In this document: piece after piece, positions 40,017-48,825 of the stretch
Numbering within the stretch: position 1 is the first letter of the stretch
Layout of the letters: the number at the start of each line of letters is the position of its first letter
Source of the DNA: a virus
Length of the DNA stretch: 57,721 nucleotides
Direction: 5' to 3' (one strand)
IMG/VR virus record: IMGVR_UViG_3300047318_000296
Span: 1 to 57,721 of that record
Notes under the pieces: generated by a model
Database searches by the model: none
Seen by the model: the letters and a program-made list of their open reading frames with translations, nothing else
Told to the model about the DNA's origin: nothing
Position numbers and translations under genes: made by a program

Positions 40017-40232
40017 TTATATAAACAAGCTAGCCGTATATTTGGCCACTATAATTCCCATAAGTAACGGAAATATCAAAGTAGTAATGATTCCAACAAA
40101 GGCATTCCCTAATGCACCTTCAAAGGATGCTACCCAATTGTCTTCGATCCATTTGTGTAGACCATAACCCATCAGCACCATGAAAAATGTAGTGGCCACA
40201 CCAAAAATAAGGCCGATTATAGTCGTGATCAT
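40017..40232 (-). CDS. Small membrane protein
   Basis: 71 aa. Two TM segments (ITTIIGLIFGVATTFFMVLM; AFVGIITTLIFPLLMGIIVA). Unknown. Confidence 0.65.
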   Translation of the reverse strand: MITTIIGLIFGVATTFFMVLMGYGLHKWIEDNWVASFEGALGNAFVGIITTLIFPLLMGIIVAKYTASLFI

Positions 40233-40244
40233 TACCGGTTCTCC

Positions 40245-40466
40245 TTATTCCACGTTAAATCCATGACCGATCAATTCTTGCACCTCAGTTTTATGCAACA
40301 AATTATTTCGTTCTAAAATCTCACACAATTTTGCAAAAATTTGTACCAGCAACTCAAGTTCCGAGACCACGTCAGGCTCATTCCTATATTCGCGCATATC
40401 CTCAATTCTTAGTTCAATTGCATCAGAAAGGGAATACTCACGGCCCAAAGAATCGGTAATTTTCAT
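40245..40466 (-). CDS. Hypothetical protein
   Basis: 73 aa, helical and acidic (ELRIEDMREYRNEPDVVSEL), ending HKTEVQELIGHGFNVE. It follows the DHH gene with a one-base overlap. Unknown. Confidence 0.65.
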   Translation of the reverse strand: MKITDSLGREYSLSDAIELRIEDMREYRNEPDVVSELELLVQIFAKLCEILERNNLLHKTEVQELIGHGFNVE

Positions 40467-41365
40467 TATTGTCGTTCCACCGTGAACCCGGAAGCGTTCC
40501 TGTGACCCCCGCCTCCATGACGTGACGCAATGATTGAGACATCAGCCCTACCCTCTTCCGATCTGAGCGAATAGCGTGTTTCACCCTCAGCAGTGATGTA
40601 CCAAACCGCAGCAAATTGAGCCTCGGGATAAGCCTTGATCAGAGCGTTACCGACTTCAGATTGAAGCACAGAAGTGTTACAGAAAATGGCTACGTGCCCA
40701 TCACGATTACCATTTTCTCGCACGTACCATAACGTATCCCAATAAGCGTTACCGACGATTTGCCGAACAAGTTTATCTTCATATTCAACAACGGCAGCGC
40801 CACGACGGACCAGATCGTGGGTATCATTATTGCTAATGACATTGTCACGCCATGTTTCAAAGATAAAAGGAATAGAAGCCGTGGCTAGGCCAAATTCCTT
40901 TGATCCACTCAATTCCCACTTCCATAGGTCGCGGTCCTCAATATAAAGCAACGCTTGTGGTATTTCTTCGAGCGGGTTAGCGAATCGCCATGCCAGCACG
41001 GCTCCGCTGTGAAGCATGTCAAAGTGAGCCACGACATTGTTATGCTCGTAACTCAAAATATCTTCTAGATCGATTAACTCTCCGTTGAACGTGCCAAAAT
41101 CTTTTAGTTCACTTTCGGCGCTTTTGTGATGGTCCAAAATGATGACGGACTTAGCGAGTTGAGCCATGGCCCAAATTTTATCCTTCTTCAAGGAAAAATC
41201 TACGAATAAGACATTTTTTCCACGAATTGTTCCGCTGTTAATAGGCTCGCCATGATTGATGGGAATAAATTCAATATCGGGCCAGCGATGCCAAATAGCA
41301 TATGCCGCGCCGAATCCATCTGAACAAGGAGAGTGATAAAAGCAAATATCTGGTTTATAAATCAT
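40466..41365 (-). CDS. DHH-family phosphoesterase
   Basis: 299 aa. Motifs of the DHH/DHHA1 family: YHSPCSDGFGAAYA (metal Asp), FVDFSL, VIILDHHKSAE (DHH), HSGAVLAWRF, and C-terminal GGGGHRNASGF (DHHA1 substrate loop). Members degrade short RNA oligomers or cyclic dinucleotides (NrnA, GdpP). In a phage, clearing cyclic dinucleotide alarm signals or recycling nanoRNA is plausible; the substrate is not resolved here. Confidence 0.87.
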   Translation of the reverse strand: MIYKPDICFYHSPCSDGFGAAYAIWHRWPDIEFIPINHGEPINSGTIRGKNVLFVDFSLKKDKIWAMAQLAKSVIILDHHKSAESELKDFGTFNGELIDLEDILSYEHNNVVAHFDMLHSGAVLAWRFANPLEEIPQALLYIEDRDLWKWELSGSKEFGLATASIPFIFETWRDNVISNNDTHDLVRRGAAVVEYEDKLVRQIVGNAYWDTLWYVRENGNRDGHVAIFCNTSVLQSEVGNALIKAYPEAQFAAVWYITAEGETRYSLRSEEGRADVSIIASRHGGGGHRNASGFTVERQ

Positions 41366-41372
41366 TTATTAA

Positions 41373-41486
41373 TTAAGCTCCAAACAGAATAAGAATACCG
41401 ATCCAAACAAGCTGATAATTGTAAGCCAAAATACCCAACACTATCAACGCAATGGCATAACTGAAATAATTAATTACTTTCATCAT
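41373..41486 (-). CDS. Small membrane peptide (37 aa)
   Basis: MMKVINYFSYAIALIVLGIL, then AYNYQLVWIGILILFGA: two hydrophobic stretches. ATGA overlap with the 41483 stop. Unknown. Confidence 0.6.
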   Translation of the reverse strand: MMKVINYFSYAIALIVLGILAYNYQLVWIGILILFGA

Positions 41487-41659
41487 TCAACCTTTTCACA
41501 CCTGTAGCCAATAATTTCATAATTTTCGGGGATAGCAGCCATTAGTTCGGGCTGCTTCGTGATACATTCTTGAACCGAAGTCAAGTCTTCATAGATGAAA
41601 CTCATGGTTAGATCATTGGGCTGATTCAAGGACGCGGCGATGATGACAAACTTAAACAT
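41483..41659 (-). CDS. Small hypothetical protein (58 aa)
   Basis: MFKFVIIAASLNQPNDLTMS, then SVQECITKQPELMAA and IIGYRCEKVE. A short hydrophobic start and two Cys suggest a secreted or periplasmic peptide. TGATG overlap with the upstream stop. Confidence 0.6.
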   Translation of the reverse strand: MFKFVIIAASLNQPNDLTMSFIYEDLTSVQECITKQPELMAAIPENYEIIGYRCEKVE

Positions 41660-41865
41660 CACTCCGTGTCCTCATAAATATCATAAGCGCCAAACGTATC
41701 CTCAAATTCAAATTCTCGAATCATCAGACCGTCCCTAAGCAACATTTCTTCAGACTCAAATCCGTATGTTTCGCAATAGCGTCGAATCGCTCCAACCTTC
41801 GGAACGTTAAGGTAACATTTTATCTGGCCAAGACAGCCGATAGACGTAATTTTATTGCGTTCCAT
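41659..41865 (-). CDS. Small hypothetical protein (68 aa)
   Basis: ATG 41865 with GGAGGAG upstream. MERNKITSIGCLGQIKCYLN then an acidic Asp/Glu-rich end (EFEFEDTFGAYDIYEDTE). Unknown. Confidence 0.6.
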   Translation of the reverse strand: MERNKITSIGCLGQIKCYLNVPKVGAIRRYCETYGFESEEMLLRDGLMIREFEFEDTFGAYDIYEDTE

Positions 41866-42025
41866 TACCAAGCTCCTCCAATTCTGTCTCACTTAATTTG
41901 TAATGCAATTTAGCCCACATAAGGCATTTGTCAACATCTTTGTTATAATAAGCCACTAGACTGTTATTAATTACGACTTCAAATGCATCGTTAATCACGG
42001 CAGAACGTCTAACAGATACCCTCAT
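41852..42025 (-). CDS. Small hypothetical protein (57 aa)
   Basis: MRVSVRRSAVINDAFEVVIN then CLMWAKLHYKLSETELEELG. Basic N-terminus, helical end. ATGA overlap with the 42022 stop. Unknown. Confidence 0.6.
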   Translation of the reverse strand: MRVSVRRSAVINDAFEVVINNSLVAYYNKDVDKCLMWAKLHYKLSETELEELGNGTQ

Positions 42026-42192
42026 GTCGCATCACTCGGCAGCATCATCAATAGTTTCCAAAGCTCATCGATAGAACCACCGGAGGAAATGATAACGGCG
42101 GCACGAATCTTGACGTGATCAATTTTGGCATAAATATCGTCGGGGACGTAACGTTCGCCCATGTCGTAAATCGCTACGTGTCGGTGTTTCAT
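42022..42192 (-). CDS. Small hypothetical protein (56 aa)
   Basis: MKHRHVAIYDMGERYVPDDI then IRAAVIISSGGSIDELWKLL. It may be a small alpha/beta unit. ATGA overlap with the preceding gene. Unknown. Confidence 0.6.
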   Translation of the reverse strand: MKHRHVAIYDMGERYVPDDIYAKIDHVKIRAAVIISSGGSIDELWKLLMMLPSDAT

Positions 42193-42356
42193 CGCACTCC
42201 CCTCTCTTCAATAAGTTTAGACAATGCTTCTGCGGCTAGCACCATAACAGCATTAGCTCCTGCTATGTCACGGACAACGTCGCTGCCATCATTTCCCGGC
42301 CAACGTTCTTCACGAAATTGGACGCCTTGGCGAAGTTTTTCAATCAGTTCTCTCAA
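42189..42356 (-). CDS. Small hypothetical protein, first leftward gene
   Basis: 55 aa from TTG 42356, nine bases after GGAG. LRELIEKLRQGVQFREERWP then VVRDIAGANAVMVLAAEAL. The TTG mirrors the TTG of the rightward gene at 42506, equidistant from the shared promoter. Unknown. Confidence 0.6.
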   Translation of the reverse strand: MRELIEKLRQGVQFREERWPGNDGSDVVRDIAGANAVMVLAAEALSKLIEERGVR

Positions 42357-42379
42357 AAAAAAATTTCTCCTTAAAAATC

Positions 42380-42481
42380 TTCCGCCATAAACGGCAGAAG
42401 ATCACTTGACAAAATCATTTAAACCCGTTATAGACCGTTTCAATCACTTTGTCAAGCATGTTTCTGCCGTTTATGGCGGAA
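42380..42481. repeat. 20-bp perfect inverted repeat around a bidirectional promoter
   Basis: TTCCGCCATAAACGGCAGAA at 42380-42399 and its exact reverse complement at 42462-42481, symmetric about 42430.5. In each transcript the arm folds into a short hairpin (UUCUGCC...GGCGGAA) upstream of AAGGAGAAA. Confidence 0.9.
42406..42455. promoter_or_regulatory. Palindromic bidirectional promoter
   Basis: Plus: TTGACA (42406-42411), 17 bp, TATAGA (42429-42434). Minus: TTGACA (42455-42450), 17 bp, TATAAC (42432-42427). The -10 boxes overlap on TATA. It drives the rightward nuclease genes and the leftward operon beginning at 42356. Confidence 0.88.
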
Positions 42482-42505
42482 AGATAAACGTTTAAGGAGA
42501 AAACT

Positions 42506-42799
42506 TTGAAAGCTTATTATGAAGCGTTGTGGCGCGGCTTCAAGCAGAAAATTAACAACGAGCCCTTTGCCATAGATGATTATAAAGATCATTTCACCGG
42601 AGGTTATTATGAAAATGGGCGATTTTTAGCCGTCCATTTAATGCATATCGGATATGACATAACAACTGTCAACATTGATAATATCGAACGAATTTTTAGC
42701 AAATATAGGAAAGAACTTTGGCCGGAAGCATACACGAGAAAGAGATGCGCCTTTGCGTTATCGACAAACTTAGAGCATTTAGACCCGAATCACGAATAA
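42506..42799 (+). CDS. Hypothetical protein
   Basis: 97 aa from TTG 42506, with AAGGAGAAAACT upstream. Helical and aromatic (YYEALWRGFKQKINNEPFAI; NIDNIERIFSKYRKELWPEA). It overlaps the nuclease gene. Unknown; a partner of that nuclease is possible. Confidence 0.65.
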   Translation: MKAYYEALWRGFKQKINNEPFAIDDYKDHFTGGYYENGRFLAVHLMHIGYDITTVNIDNIERIFSKYRKELWPEAYTRKRCAFALSTNLEHLDPNHE

Positions 42800-43383
42800 T
42801 TCACGAATTGAATACGGCGGGCACGGGTAGTCCTCGCGCCGATCTTGCTTGTGTCGGGCGTGCTGAAATTCTGTTGTTTGAGATTAAATCAGAGAAAGAT
42901 GTTTTGAAACGTTTGGCCAAACAATGGGAGGCGTTTAGTGCTTGCAGCCATCAAACATATCTAGTCCTCGATAAAAAGTTTTTCACCATAAGCAATCATA
43001 CCAATAGGGTGAGACCTTTTATCGTAGAGCCGGAAGAATTTAAATCTTTAAAAGGTTATGGTACTAATAAAAATCTCTGGTATTACCCCGAACCAAAGAA
43101 AACTGATTTCAGTCTTGATCACACATGGAAAATCGTCCCACGCGGTTCAAAGCAAGACAGTTTTCCAACGCCTGAATTAAGGGCAGTGCTTCAACTCTTG
43201 TGGCGCGAAGAACTGCTTGAGGTGTGCCGCGATACGGCTTTACCTTATCAGTCTAAAGATAATATGATGAAGCTGGTGGAACGAATGATTCTCGGACTAA
43301 CGGGGCGTCAAATCATTACGCAGACGTGTCGTATGTTGAGGAAAAGACCATTTGCCGTTGCGGATCAAGCTATTATTGATTAA
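42745..43383 (+). CDS. PD-(D/E)XK nuclease-like protein (sce7726-like)
   Basis: 212 aa from ATG 42745. The nuclease core reads SRIIHELNTAGTGSPRADLA (metal Asp in ADLA), then LLFEIKSEKDVLKRLAKQWE, where E-x-K is the catalytic pair. The layout is like the sce7726/restriction-endonuclease-like group. The C-terminal half is helical and basic. A role in host DNA degradation or phage DNA processing is inferred. A TTG at 42718 is an alternative start. Confidence 0.72.
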   Translation: MRLCVIDKLRAFRPESRIIHELNTAGTGSPRADLACVGRAEILLFEIKSEKDVLKRLAKQWEAFSACSHQTYLVLDKKFFTISNHTNRVRPFIVEPEEFKSLKGYGTNKNLWYYPEPKKTDFSLDHTWKIVPRGSKQDSFPTPELRAVLQLLWREELLEVCRDTALPYQSKDNMMKLVERMILGLTGRQIITQTCRMLRKRPFAVADQAIID

Positions 43384-43410
43384 AAAATAACCCGCCACAG
43401 GCGGGTTATT
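43381..43410. terminator. Bidirectional terminator
   Basis: AATAACCCGCC-ACA-GGCGGGTTATT between convergent genes. The minus direction has TTTTTTA after the stem, a good terminator for the tailspike at 43465; rightward it is weaker. Confidence 0.8.
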
Positions 43411-43464
43411 AAAATTTTCAAGTCTTTTATTAATGAATTGTCAGGCTAGTTTAAAGATGGATAG

Positions 43465-45144
43465 TTACCCTCTTGAAACATCAGCTTGCCAGTGGAAGCC
43501 AAGATTGCTTGATGGTGCAGCGTTTGTGTGAATCGTGAATTGGGTTGCTGTGATGGTGTCGATCCAGAAATCAGTGACGCCAACGGAGCCGATATTGAAT
43601 TTTGGTGTGGCAATAATATCTCCATCTGTAGGAGTTCTGCCTAATCCATGATTTACTACCGTGCTTGTAGTAGTGGTTAGCACATTGACTAGGCCCGAGT
43701 TATGTGTCTTATACCCAATATTTCCCTTGACGATGCTATTTGCGCCAATGATGGTCATGCCACCGTCGCCGTTAATACCTTGAATATTACTATAATTAGT
43801 GGTCCCGGTTTCTGCCAAAACAAGGGTAGCAGGTGAGCCTGTGTTTTTAATCATCGGACCTCCCCGAACAGACATATTCTGGCTGTTGTTTAATATTATG
43901 GGTACGGCTCCGACTAGAGATTTGTCGTAATCATTGATATTTCTGAAATCAAACATCAATCTAGAACAATCATTTGCTACAAATGCTGTGTCCACGAGGC
44001 TGATAAGGTCAGCTTGAAAGGTTGAGTCTATTAGCCCATTTATACGGATAGCATCGCCTTGGCCCGCTCCGGCTGTTGCATTGCCCATCCAGAGACTGGA
44101 GAAATGTAATTGCTCAGCTATCGTAGATGAGCCCTTATTGATAATGAGCAAATCTCCTGATGTGTCGAACATCAATCCAACAGCAGAAAACCATTTTAGG
44201 TCTTTCCCTGATGGGCTATCGCCTAAGTACATTGCCGTACTACCGCACGCCAGCATTTCCAGTCCGCTAATAAGAGACCCACAAACACTCTCGCCTCGGA
44301 AGCCATACCGCTCCACCCCTGAGATGACGCCTCCGTTGAGTTTGATACAATTTTCCACAACGGAGCCGGGACCGTCGAGCATTTGGATACCATCCATGCA
44401 AGACAAGCTCCCAACGGTTGGTCCGCCATCGATCATCGGACGAATAACTTGGGTTTGCCAGTTGTTCTTAAACCTCATAGCGGCATGACAAGAATATACA
44501 CGCACGTTCTCGATGCTGCCGTGATTAACGGCGAAGAAGTCAATACCGAATGCACTCGTGTTTGCCCTACCGGGACCGATTATGGTAAAGTCCTTCAATT
44601 TAAGACGAAACAAGTCATTCACACCTGTAACGTTTGTAGTCTTGAGGCAAGTATTATTATTGATGTTACGAATAGTGGTAGCACCATCACTTAGACCGGT
44701 AATGGTTACGTTTTTAGCAAGAGTTAGGTCAAGGTTGGATATACGACCGACCCCACGAGGTAAACGTAGTACAGCGGAATTTTGGCCTTCATATTGGTTT
44801 AAGCCACCAAGTGTTTGGAAATAGGCGATGGCTGCTGCCATTGCTGGGGTATCGTCAGTACTATCATCCCATGCCGCACCCCCAGCAAATTGAGACATGC
44901 GGATATCAAACTCAATGACTCGAACAGCTACTTCGGCAGGCACAGAATTTAAATTTGCGTTGTAAGCTTGGACACTGGTTCCAATATCACTTGGTTGAAT
45001 CGCTGTATCTGCCTTAGTTCCTTGGACAGCCGTGGCAAGCTCGGACACAGGTTTGGACGCAAGTTTCCCATCCGGCTTCGTTCCAAGGAGAGAGGTGGCT
45101 CCAGTGGCCGTGACTTGGTTTACATTTTTCTGAATCGTTGCCAT
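43465..45144 (-). CDS. Tailspike with pectate-lyase-like beta-helix
   Basis: 559 aa. N-terminal attachment part (KPVSELATAVQGTKADTAIQ; DIGTSVQAYNANLNSVPAEV). Next is WDDSTDDTPAMAAAIAYFQT, the usual entry into a right-handed beta-helix of the pectate_lyase_3 kind, and repeated N/G-rich turns (VTITGLSDGATTIRNINNNT; FGIDFFAVNHGSIENVRVYS). The C-terminal cap is beta-rich. A receptor-binding or depolymerase role is expected. It follows the 45178 esterase in the same transcript. Confidence 0.85.
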   Translation of the reverse strand: MATIQKNVNQVTATGATSLLGTKPDGKLASKPVSELATAVQGTKADTAIQPSDIGTSVQAYNANLNSVPAEVAVRVIEFDIRMSQFAGGAAWDDSTDDTPAMAAAIAYFQTLGGLNQYEGQNSAVLRLPRGVGRISNLDLTLAKNVTITGLSDGATTIRNINNNTCLKTTNVTGVNDLFRLKLKDFTIIGPGRANTSAFGIDFFAVNHGSIENVRVYSCHAAMRFKNNWQTQVIRPMIDGGPTVGSLSCMDGIQMLDGPGSVVENCIKLNGGVISGVERYGFRGESVCGSLISGLEMLACGSTAMYLGDSPSGKDLKWFSAVGLMFDTSGDLLIINKGSSTIAEQLHFSSLWMGNATAGAGQGDAIRINGLIDSTFQADLISLVDTAFVANDCSRLMFDFRNINDYDKSLVGAVPIILNNSQNMSVRGGPMIKNTGSPATLVLAETGTTNYSNIQGINGDGGMTIIGANSIVKGNIGYKTHNSGLVNVLTTTTSTVVNHGLGRTPTDGDIIATPKFNIGSVGVTDFWIDTITATQFTIHTNAAPSSNLGFHWQADVSRG

Positions 45145-45177
45145 TATAAAATACTTTTCTTATTTAGTTCCATAAAA

Positions 45178-46896
45178 TTACAACCACGTAAGCAATTTAG
45201 TAGTGGCCGCTTCTTCTAACACGGCTTGTCCACCTTTGCCGCCAGATGCGACTCGTGGGTGAGTTCCATCGTCAGACAGGGAACAAGTTCCCGGTATGAT
45301 GTATAACGTATCACCTACTGTTGGAATATTGGCAAATGCGCTACTTGAGGTGTAATCACCAGCAGTGTTGCCATTTGCGGTTCTATAGCCACCAATATTG
45401 GCTCCTGTAATGAATTGCGCCCCACCATTCGCGGTAGTGCTTGTGCCAACGGTATAGTTGGTCTGGAAACGAGTGTTAGTCAGCGGTGTTCCGGTTACAA
45501 CGGCACAGGTCTGGACATCATTAACCAGCGGTGTTTCACCACCAACGATGAAACGACCACTGTCACGAGCCGGTTCAAAAGCATCGGCCCATTCCATGTA
45601 GTCATCGAGACCACCCGCTCTGACCCAAGCGTTAAAAATGGCACGGTCTGAGCCACTACCAAAAGTAAATTTACTAGAAAACGCGGTTTGAAACTCAATC
45701 GTGTTTACATATTTCTGAGACGTTAAGGTAATAGTTCCAGTGGCTGGGGTTGTACCTGATCCGGGGAATAGGAAAGTCAATGTGTTTGTTTGCGTATCGA
45801 TGGTACGGCAAACCATGACTTGGTTATATTCGGTTTGAGTAGCCCCAGCGGTGAGATACGATTTACCTACCACGAACTTCGTCGCATCTGGAACAACTAC
45901 TGTCATTATGTTCCCGGCTGAAGTGACTGACGTGGCCGTGATATTTGCCAGTTTTGTGACTCTCGGAATCATAGTTGTTTGAGTAAATAAAATCTTTGAC
46001 GCATTAGCTAAAGTTTTCATTGCTACGAGGTAGGTTTTTAAATTATCTACTGTAGTCATTGCACCAAAATCATTGGTGCCAAAATTGGAGACGAAGCGTG
46101 TAATCCCCATCGCGGCGGCGAGTGCGACTTGGCGTGTAAAATTAGCCGCGCCGGATGCTCCATAAGTTTGCGCCGTGGTTCCACTGATGCTGATTTGGTA
46201 GCAAGGGCAACGGCCCGATGTGACGGTGTATAACGCGCCGCCGTTGTTCGTCATAATACTATCACCGATGGCAAAAATGGCTTCTTTTTTCAGTAGTGAT
46301 TTATGCGCCGTGGTCAATAGTCCGGCAAAACCTAGATTAGCGATGTACTTAAGGCCATTTGGTATGGTTGAGAATAGATTTACTTTAAAACTTGCACCGG
46401 CTGGGATAGTAGTTGCTGGCACAACTCTATCTGTTTTGATATGAGAGCCATCTGGTACAGTAACAGTAGATAGGCCATCAATGGTGATTGCAGTTGTGGT
46501 GCCACCAACTGGATATTCGACGTTACCAGTAACATCGAAAGTATTTCCCGCCGCATTTGTTCCAGTGGTTGAAATAGACCATCCTTGTAGCACGACTGAC
46601 ATCAATGTTATTGCAGCGCCACTTTCATTTACAAATGTAGCGCTATACGTCTTTTGTGTCCCATCACCAGTTAGTGGAGCAGTACCCGTGCTATGCGCCG
46701 GTCCTAGGACGCGAGTGGCTAAACGATCCACAATACCTGTATCGATTGGGCCTCTTTCTCGGCTTCGTGGAATGGTTAAGGCTTTTTGAGTCTTGGACAT
46801 TCCTACCGTAGTGGATAAGGATGACGTATTGGCGTAACCGGGGACAACCAAAAGGCCAGTATTTGGGTTATGGTGAATATTTTTAGGTCTAGCCAT
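45178..46896 (-). CDS. SGNH-hydrolase tail fibre/receptor-binding protein
   Basis: 572 aa. Residues 1-205 are a beta-type stem (MARPKNIHHNPNTGLLVVPG; FVNESGAAITLMSVVLQGWS). The SGNH esterase has nucleophile block FAIGDSIMTNNGG (about 210), SNFGTNDFG (oxyanion Asn/Asp block) and SDDGTHPRV (catalytic Asp-His). A beta insertion lies in between. Probably deacetylates the host surface sugar. It has its own promoter at 46934. Confidence 0.83.
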   Translation of the reverse strand: MARPKNIHHNPNTGLLVVPGYANTSSLSTTVGMSKTQKALTIPRSRERGPIDTGIVDRLATRVLGPAHSTGTAPLTGDGTQKTYSATFVNESGAAITLMSVVLQGWSISTTGTNAAGNTFDVTGNVEYPVGGTTTAITIDGLSTVTVPDGSHIKTDRVVPATTIPAGASFKVNLFSTIPNGLKYIANLGFAGLLTTAHKSLLKKEAIFAIGDSIMTNNGGALYTVTSGRCPCYQISISGTTAQTYGASGAANFTRQVALAAAMGITRFVSNFGTNDFGAMTTVDNLKTYLVAMKTLANASKILFTQTTMIPRVTKLANITATSVTSAGNIMTVVVPDATKFVVGKSYLTAGATQTEYNQVMVCRTIDTQTNTLTFLFPGSGTTPATGTITLTSQKYVNTIEFQTAFSSKFTFGSGSDRAIFNAWVRAGGLDDYMEWADAFEPARDSGRFIVGGETPLVNDVQTCAVVTGTPLTNTRFQTNYTVGTSTTANGGAQFITGANIGGYRTANGNTAGDYTSSSAFANIPTVGDTLYIIPGTCSLSDDGTHPRVASGGKGGQAVLEEAATTKLLTWL

Positions 46897-46933
46897 GACG
46901 AAGTCTCAATTTAGGTATGTATTATTTCTGTAT

Positions 46934-46961
46934 ATTATAACATTAAAATTTAAAAAGTCAA
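46934..46961 (-). promoter_or_regulatory. Fibre promoter
   Basis: Minus strand TTGACT (46961-46956), 16 bp, perfect TATAAT (46939-46934). The inverted repeat AAAGTCA...TGACTTT (to about 46975) overlaps the -35, with a T-run after it. Confidence 0.85.
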
Positions 46962-46999
46962 GCTATAATGACTTTGTACATTTTGTTAAATCACTAGAC

Positions 47000-47029
47000 T
47001 CAAAAAAGAAACCCACCGAAGGGTGGGTC
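47000..47029 (-). terminator. Terminator of the 47091 cassette
   Basis: ACCCACC-CTTC-GGTGGGT with TTCTTTTTT after it (minus). Part of a 63-bp module repeated at 48827-48890. Confidence 0.88.
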
Positions 47030-47064
47030 CTTGATTGAGACACGGCTCAGATGATCAGAGGGTG
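47002..47064. repeat. Direct repeat of fibre-cassette end, copy 1
   Basis: About 60 bp, nearly identical to 48827-48890 (one clear mismatch, CCC versus CCT). It covers the terminator and the sequence between it and the gene end (TTGATTGAGACACGGCTCAG is shared). It marks the ends of two neighbouring exchangeable cassettes. Confidence 0.9.
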
Positions 47065-47090
47065 GGAGGGGAGCAGCATAAGGTGGTGGG

Positions 47091-48539
47091 TCAGAACACC
47101 ACAGTCGGATCGGGAATAGGACGAACGCCAAGGAAGAGTGCATCGACTTGCCCCGTCCCGGATGCGCCGCCCCAGTAGCTGATTGGAATGTTGAGGCTGA
47201 AAGCATCCCCGATGACTTGGAAAGGCGGAGACCAGATAGTGCCACACATGTTCTTATTCGGCAGCGAGCGTTGTCCAGTCACGTGCCCCGATGAGCCTGG
47301 GTCATAAGCCGCCAATCCGGTCGAAGTGAAATTTGTGACGCTCCCTGCGTTCGTTATATCCTTGACCTGAAACGGCACGCCCTTAAAGAAATCGGGCGCA
47401 CCTTTGATATCGACATACGCCATTCCTTCGACCCACGTGCCAACTGACAAGCCGTGAAGAAATGTTCCAAAGCGCAATTGCATCGTGGTGTCTGTCGATA
47501 CTGGCGTAAGAACGATGCGAGCCGCGTCCTCAAGGGTATCACTGCCGTCTGACGTGTTCCCATCTGACGCAGTGAGTTTCGAGCCAACGGCAGTGCCATC
47601 CCCAGCCAAGCGGTCGAAGGTGGTATTGGTCGGCTTGAAGCCAGATGTGCCAGTCGCTGCCGCAGCGGCTGAACCCGAAAGGCGGAAATTTGAACTCGCC
47701 GCTGTGGCGTTGGTCATCCACCCGTAAGGGTTCAGAGTGGCGTGGTAAACATCATCGCTGGAAGGCAGGATGCTCGCACGAACGGGCAATAGCTTGCTCA
47801 GTACCCGGTTCCACAAGGCGTATGCTTCGGCTACAGCGCCAGCCATCGTGCTATGTGTCGCGTCAGATACGACGTAGTTTGTATACTGCGCCCCAGCGAG
47901 GGCAAGCGCTGGCTTGGAACGAACTTGGTTCACGTCCCAATAAATCGCCCCCGGAATTTGTGCGATGCCGAGCCGCATAAGCTCGTTAATTCTCGCCGCT
48001 CGTAACTTGTTGTTCGTCTGTGTGTTGACCACGGTGGGCCACGCCGATCGAACCGGTATGCTGCGATAGATGACCATGGAACCGCCCTTGGCGTAGTTGC
48101 CGAGTTCGTCCAAGGCAGCGTTTGTCAGGTCTACCACATCGCCAGCGGTATCAACGTCATTCGTCATACCGTCGAGCATGACGATGTCAGCATTGAGAAG
48201 GCGTGCTGCTGTGCCGCGAGTGATGATGCTGGCAATCTGCGTTCCAGAAACACCGAAATTGTAGCCGCTGAAATTGCGCGAATATGGATCAGCCGCATCA
48301 TACCAGACAGAGCAGCGGAGAAGGCCCTTTGAGAAGAACTCAAGCCAGCCGACAATTTCACGCGCTGACGATTGCACACTTCCCGCTGCTGCCGAGTGGG
48401 CTTGGTTGAACAAACTATCGCCGATGACAAGCAGCGTAAGATGGCGGCGAATAGGCAACGCCCGCGCAACCGCCTTTAATTCGACCGATGTAGGCTCACG
48501 GTTGCCTGTGCCGTCGAGATCGATATAGCCGTTACTCAT
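47091..48539 (-). CDS. SGNH-hydrolase receptor-binding protein (GC-rich)
   Basis: 482 aa. The SGNH domain is N-terminal: LLVIGDSLFNQAHS (about 36), MLDGMTNDVDTAG, and VVSDATHST (Asp-His). The C-terminal half is a beta-rich binding domain (TMQLRFGTFLHGLSVGTWVE; WGGASGTGQVDALFLGVRPI). Codon third positions are clearly more G/C than in the early genes, which suggests recent transfer. The start overlaps the small YPFGR protein by 8 nt. Confidence 0.82.
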   Translation of the reverse strand: MSNGYIDLDGTGNREPTSVELKAVARALPIRRHLTLLVIGDSLFNQAHSAAAGSVQSSAREIVGWLEFFSKGLLRCSVWYDAADPYSRNFSGYNFGVSGTQIASIITRGTAARLLNADIVMLDGMTNDVDTAGDVVDLTNAALDELGNYAKGGSMVIYRSIPVRSAWPTVVNTQTNNKLRAARINELMRLGIAQIPGAIYWDVNQVRSKPALALAGAQYTNYVVSDATHSTMAGAVAEAYALWNRVLSKLLPVRASILPSSDDVYHATLNPYGWMTNATAASSNFRLSGSAAAAATGTSGFKPTNTTFDRLAGDGTAVGSKLTASDGNTSDGSDTLEDAARIVLTPVSTDTTMQLRFGTFLHGLSVGTWVEGMAYVDIKGAPDFFKGVPFQVKDITNAGSVTNFTSTGLAAYDPGSSGHVTGQRSLPNKNMCGTIWSPPFQVIGDAFSLNIPISYWGGASGTGQVDALFLGVRPIPDPTVVF

Positions 48540-48717
48540 TGGGGTTCTCCACTACGAGTGCTTTGGATGTGATACGCAACGTCTGTCCGTTGACGCGAAA
48601 CGCTAGACCGAATGAGCGCCACGGCTCCACCTTGTTGTTGGTTGATCTTTTTCGTGCCGGATTATTGGGAGAAACGGGAGAAAAATATAATCTCCCGAAA
48701 GGATAGGTAATAGCCAT
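48532..48717 (-). CDS. Small fibre-cassette protein with YPFGR N-terminus
   Basis: 61 aa: MAITYPFGRLYFSPVSPNN, a basic linker, then FRVNGQTLRITSKALVVENP. Same N-terminal motif as the 17419, 17738 and 55086 products. ATG 48717 with AAGAG upstream. Likely links the 47091 esterase to a common tail part (inference). Confidence 0.75.
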   Translation of the reverse strand: MAITYPFGRLYFSPVSPNNPARKRSTNNKVEPWRSFGLAFRVNGQTLRITSKALVVENPNE

Positions 48718-48752
48718 AGTGAAATAACTCTTTAAATTAAAATTTAACTGCA

Positions 48753-48780
48753 ATTATAGCAGGAAATTTTAAAAAGTCAA
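48753..48780 (-). promoter_or_regulatory. Fibre promoter
   Basis: Minus strand TTGACT (48780-48775), 16 bp, TATAAT (48758-48753), with the same AAAGTCA...TGACTTT inverted repeat around the -35. Confidence 0.83.
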
Positions 48781-48825
48781 GCAATAATGACTTTGACCAC
48801 TTTGTCCACTTTGTTAAATTATAAC

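Noticed and set aside
44081-44488. Plus-strand open frames over the tailspike and esterase genes
   Set aside because: They lie opposite clearly homologous minus-strand proteins, have no ribosome sites and no recognisable domains; they reflect low stop frequency in the antisense frames.
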